DNA of 44,676 nucleotides from Ignavibacteria bacterium (GTDB lineage Bacteria > Bacteroidota > Ignavibacteria > UBA10030 > SZUA-254): positions 1-44,676 of the forward strand of contig JACOSX010000131.1 of assembly GCA_016178625.1 (NCBI GenBank). Reading direction: 5' to 3'. Under the pieces are notes generated by a model that saw only the letters and a list, made by a program, of their open reading frames with translations, made no database searches and was not told the DNA's origin. Positions within the stretch are counted from its first letter, which is position 1. Each line of letters starts with the position of its first letter. A program made the position numbers and the translations under genes. Of the stretch, positions 42,494-44,676 are shown in pieces.

Positions 42494-44676
42494 TGGGTGG
42501 ATGAGAATAATGTTTTCATCAGCGGTACGCAAACGACAACGATACCGATTGAAAATCACACTTACACCGCGAAGTTCTCGACGAAGGTCGCCGTCACTCT
42601 GAAAAATGAATTCAAGGATCCAAACAATGTGATCAGTAACGGCGGGATCATCAATATCGACTTCGTTGACAAGAATACCGACTTGACCGGTGGAAAGTTT
42701 GACACGACGTATGGTAAAAATGAGCAGCACCGCTTCGAGGCAAAAGAGCAAACTCGTGGTGCGTATTACCGTGGATTTAACAATCTATCTAATCATGATG
42801 GGGGGTGGGTGTGCCCAGATAGTACAAGATATTTTCCCGTGATTTCAACTCCCGTTCAAGCAGGTACCTACACCGCCAAGTACCGGAACCGGTACGATGT
42901 CTCGGCAACAACAGCAACATATATCGAGGCAGGCAGCGGTGGCACTTACAATGTCAATGGAACGAATGTCGGAGCAATGTGGAGCGGAAACGTGTGGCAG
43001 TACGAGTCAATCACGCTCGAAGCCGTGCCGCCTTCAGGTTTCAACTTCCTCGTCTGGAGCGATGGGAATCAGACCAACCCCAGAACGCTTACCCCAACCG
43101 TTCACACCACGCTATACGCTGTCTTCAAACAACCGCTGAAATCGAACACCGCCACTGCCCTCTCCTCCAACGCCCAGCGCAAGCTTGCAAAGACCACACC
43201 ACCCACACCGAGCCAATCTTCCTTAGCGGCACCCTTCATGCTCTATGAAAGTAGCGGGAGCTCGTTCCTCAGTCGGAAGGACATCCTCGATGAATGGGAG
43301 CCGGAAATCTCCATAGGTGGTGTCCCAACTGCCACTTCCTTCTCACGCAATCCAACGCTTGTTCTCGATGATGTTGGTGTGAACGTTGGCGTCGTCTACG
43401 ACGAGGTCAACACGACCACGTCAACCCACACGATCCAGTACGACGCGTATGATGGTTCTACCGGATCGCCCCCTCTTTTTCCAATCCTCACCATTGACCA
43501 AATGAACGGATCGAGCGATTACCAGCCGATGACTTCCGCTGCCTGGACGCCACATGGGAACACCAAACCCTCGATGTTCTCTGCTACTTGGAGAAAGGAT
43601 AACAGTCTTTACTTTGGCTTGGGATCGTGGGTGAACGGTTTCCCATTTCAACAATTGAGTTGGTCAACCCCAATCGATCTGAACACAGTGGCACCCGGCG
43701 CTTTCAACGGTGCAACCAATCCAGCCATGCTGACGGCCATTTATCCACCGGCAACCACTCAAGTCCCTCAGTTCTACGTCGTGTGGGAAGATCCGAACCC
43801 TACAACAGGCGGCATAAAACTGATTAGAGGCGGCTATAACAATAGTACGTGGCCTCCGCAAGCATCGATCGTGGGATGGAGTCCGGGGCAGACTATTGCG
43901 GCCAACACTCCCACGGAAACGAACAGCAAGCCAACTATTGCAATCGATGGATCCACTAACGTCATGATCGCTTGGGAATACCGTAACACATCCAATGCAT
44001 CGAACCCAATCGGCGAGATCCGCGCACGTCTGTTTCAACCTGCTGATATTCTCGGACCGATGCAGTCGGTTGTAAGCGGCTCCGGCAGCTCGCTACCTTC
44101 AGTACCTTCTATTGCCGATTACCGGAACAGCACATCGAAACAGAATGACTTTACACTCGTCTGGTACACTAATCAAGGAACAGCAGTTGCTCATTACACA
44201 GGTGGAGGATGGGGAATGCCCTACTATGTCGATCCTAACGGGCGAAGCGTTAGCATACAGTCCTCTCTGAACGGATCCGAGGACACTCGCTCTATAGTCT
44301 ACATCGGTTCCTCCGGTCCACCGTACACGATCAACACAAAACTTATCCCGCCACCGACAACACTGTCAAGCGCTGTGACCATCGGTTGGAACATGACGAG
44401 CGTGCCCGCGGGCATGTACAACCTCGGGTTCTGGAACGTCTACCCCACGCATGTGCCGGGCAGTTACGCATTCAGCGCTCACGGTGGGAACTACGTCGAA
44501 GAAGACCCCCTCACGATCCGATCGGGCTACTGGGTGAAGTTCGTCAAAGACACGACAGCCAATTACACCGGTGGTCCGCTGGATAAGTTAACGATCAATC
44601 TCGCAGCCGGTTGGAACATGGTCGGGACGATCTCCAATCTTGTTCAGACCTCCGGCGTCTCGACGAGTCCTGCGGG
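42494..44676 (+). CDS. Continuation of the Asp-box protein after the TGA, open at the window edge
   Basis: 727 codons without a stop, in frame with 40763-42493. It starts with WVDENNVFISGTQ, completing the InlB-like repeat cut by the stop. A second, intact copy lies near 43000-43130 (FNFLVWSDGNQTNPRTLTP, then YAVFK). The remainder includes strand-rich repeats (for example WYTNQGTAVAHYTGGGWG). Near the edge two GWNM segments (GWNMTSVPAG, AGWNMVGTIS) resemble domains that precede type IX sorting domains in Ignavibacteria; such a tail is probably just outside. It has no ribosome-binding site of its own and no signal peptide, so it is not an independent gene. Confidence 0.75.
42500..42520 (+). 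other. Stem-loop directly after the in-frame TGA
   Basis: GATGAGAA and TTTTCATC pair over 8 bp (one G-U) around the loop TAATG, starting six bases after the TGA. It lies where readthrough-stimulating structures are found. The loop begins UA and the distance is short, which does not match the bacterial SECIS rule. Confidence 0.5.

Noticed and set aside
42491-42520. Selenocysteine insertion at the TGA
   Set aside because: The following hairpin has loop UAAUG without the early G and lies closer than bacterial SECIS elements usually do; the position in the repeat is not a Cys.

Overview
The window looks like chromosomal DNA of a Gram-negative bacterium of the Bacteroidota/Ignavibacteria side of the FCB group (inference). 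The reasons are a C-terminal type IX secretion-type sorting domain with the LDQNYPNPFNP signature, bshC for bacillithiol synthesis, an apolipoprotein N-acyltransferase with several lipoproteins, a split methylmalonyl-CoA mutase and a Rieske/cytochrome b complex with a multihaem cytochrome. Base composition is moderate and gene density high. No tRNA, rRNA, CRISPR array, phage or complete insertion sequence was seen.

Layout. 1-2.1 kb (-): a PAS sensor kinase cut off just after its phospho-acceptor histidine. 2.1-7.1 kb (-): a quinol-oxidising respiratory operon (Rieske, cytochrome b6-like, subunit IV-like, octahaem cytochrome c) behind a clear promoter and ended by a terminator. 7.3-10.3 kb (+): bshC and an outer-membrane barrel protein. 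10.4-11.9 kb (-): gpmI. 12.0-20.6 kb (-): the translation/RNA operon rimP-nusA-infB-rbfA-ribF-rpsO-pnp, lacking the truB that often sits between rbfA and ribF. 20.7-25.9 kb (-): a seven-gene operon acyP-ispF-dedA-PAP2-lnt-ltaE-thioesterase with its own promoter and a textbook terminator. 26.3 kb (+): a small basic ORF. 26.6-31.6 kb (-): an EamA transporter, and the group methylmalonyl-CoA mutase, UbiA prenyltransferase and DUF362 protein, plus a 61-residue protein. 31.8-33.0 kb (+): a membrane-anchored GH76-like glycosidase. 33.0-38.0 kb (-): a small protein with a sigma-region-4-like helix-turn-helix, an isoaspartyl peptidase, and a 946-residue secreted IPT/TIG protein. 38.2-44.7 kb (+): small and secreted proteins.

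The right end is the most unusual part. A large secreted Asp-box protein (from 40763) meets an in-frame TGA at 42491-42493, yet the same frame stays open for 727 further codons to the window edge. The stop lies inside a repeat-type domain that has an intact copy further on, so the two halves belong together. Just upstream, a lipoprotein gene (39547-40047) is split by an in-frame TAA, and a third gene (38533) has an in-frame signal-peptide-like mini-ORF ending in TGA directly before it. TGA is an ordinary stop elsewhere in the window (infB, ribF, pnp), so genome-wide reassignment is excluded. Nonsense mutation, sequence error or local readthrough remain.

Several promoters share one pattern: TTGACA or TTGACT, exactly 17 bases, then TAnnTT or close to it. 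This resembles the classical sigma-70 pattern and not the Bacteroides TTTG/TAnnTTTG type. Start and family assignments come from reading the translations; no database search was possible.
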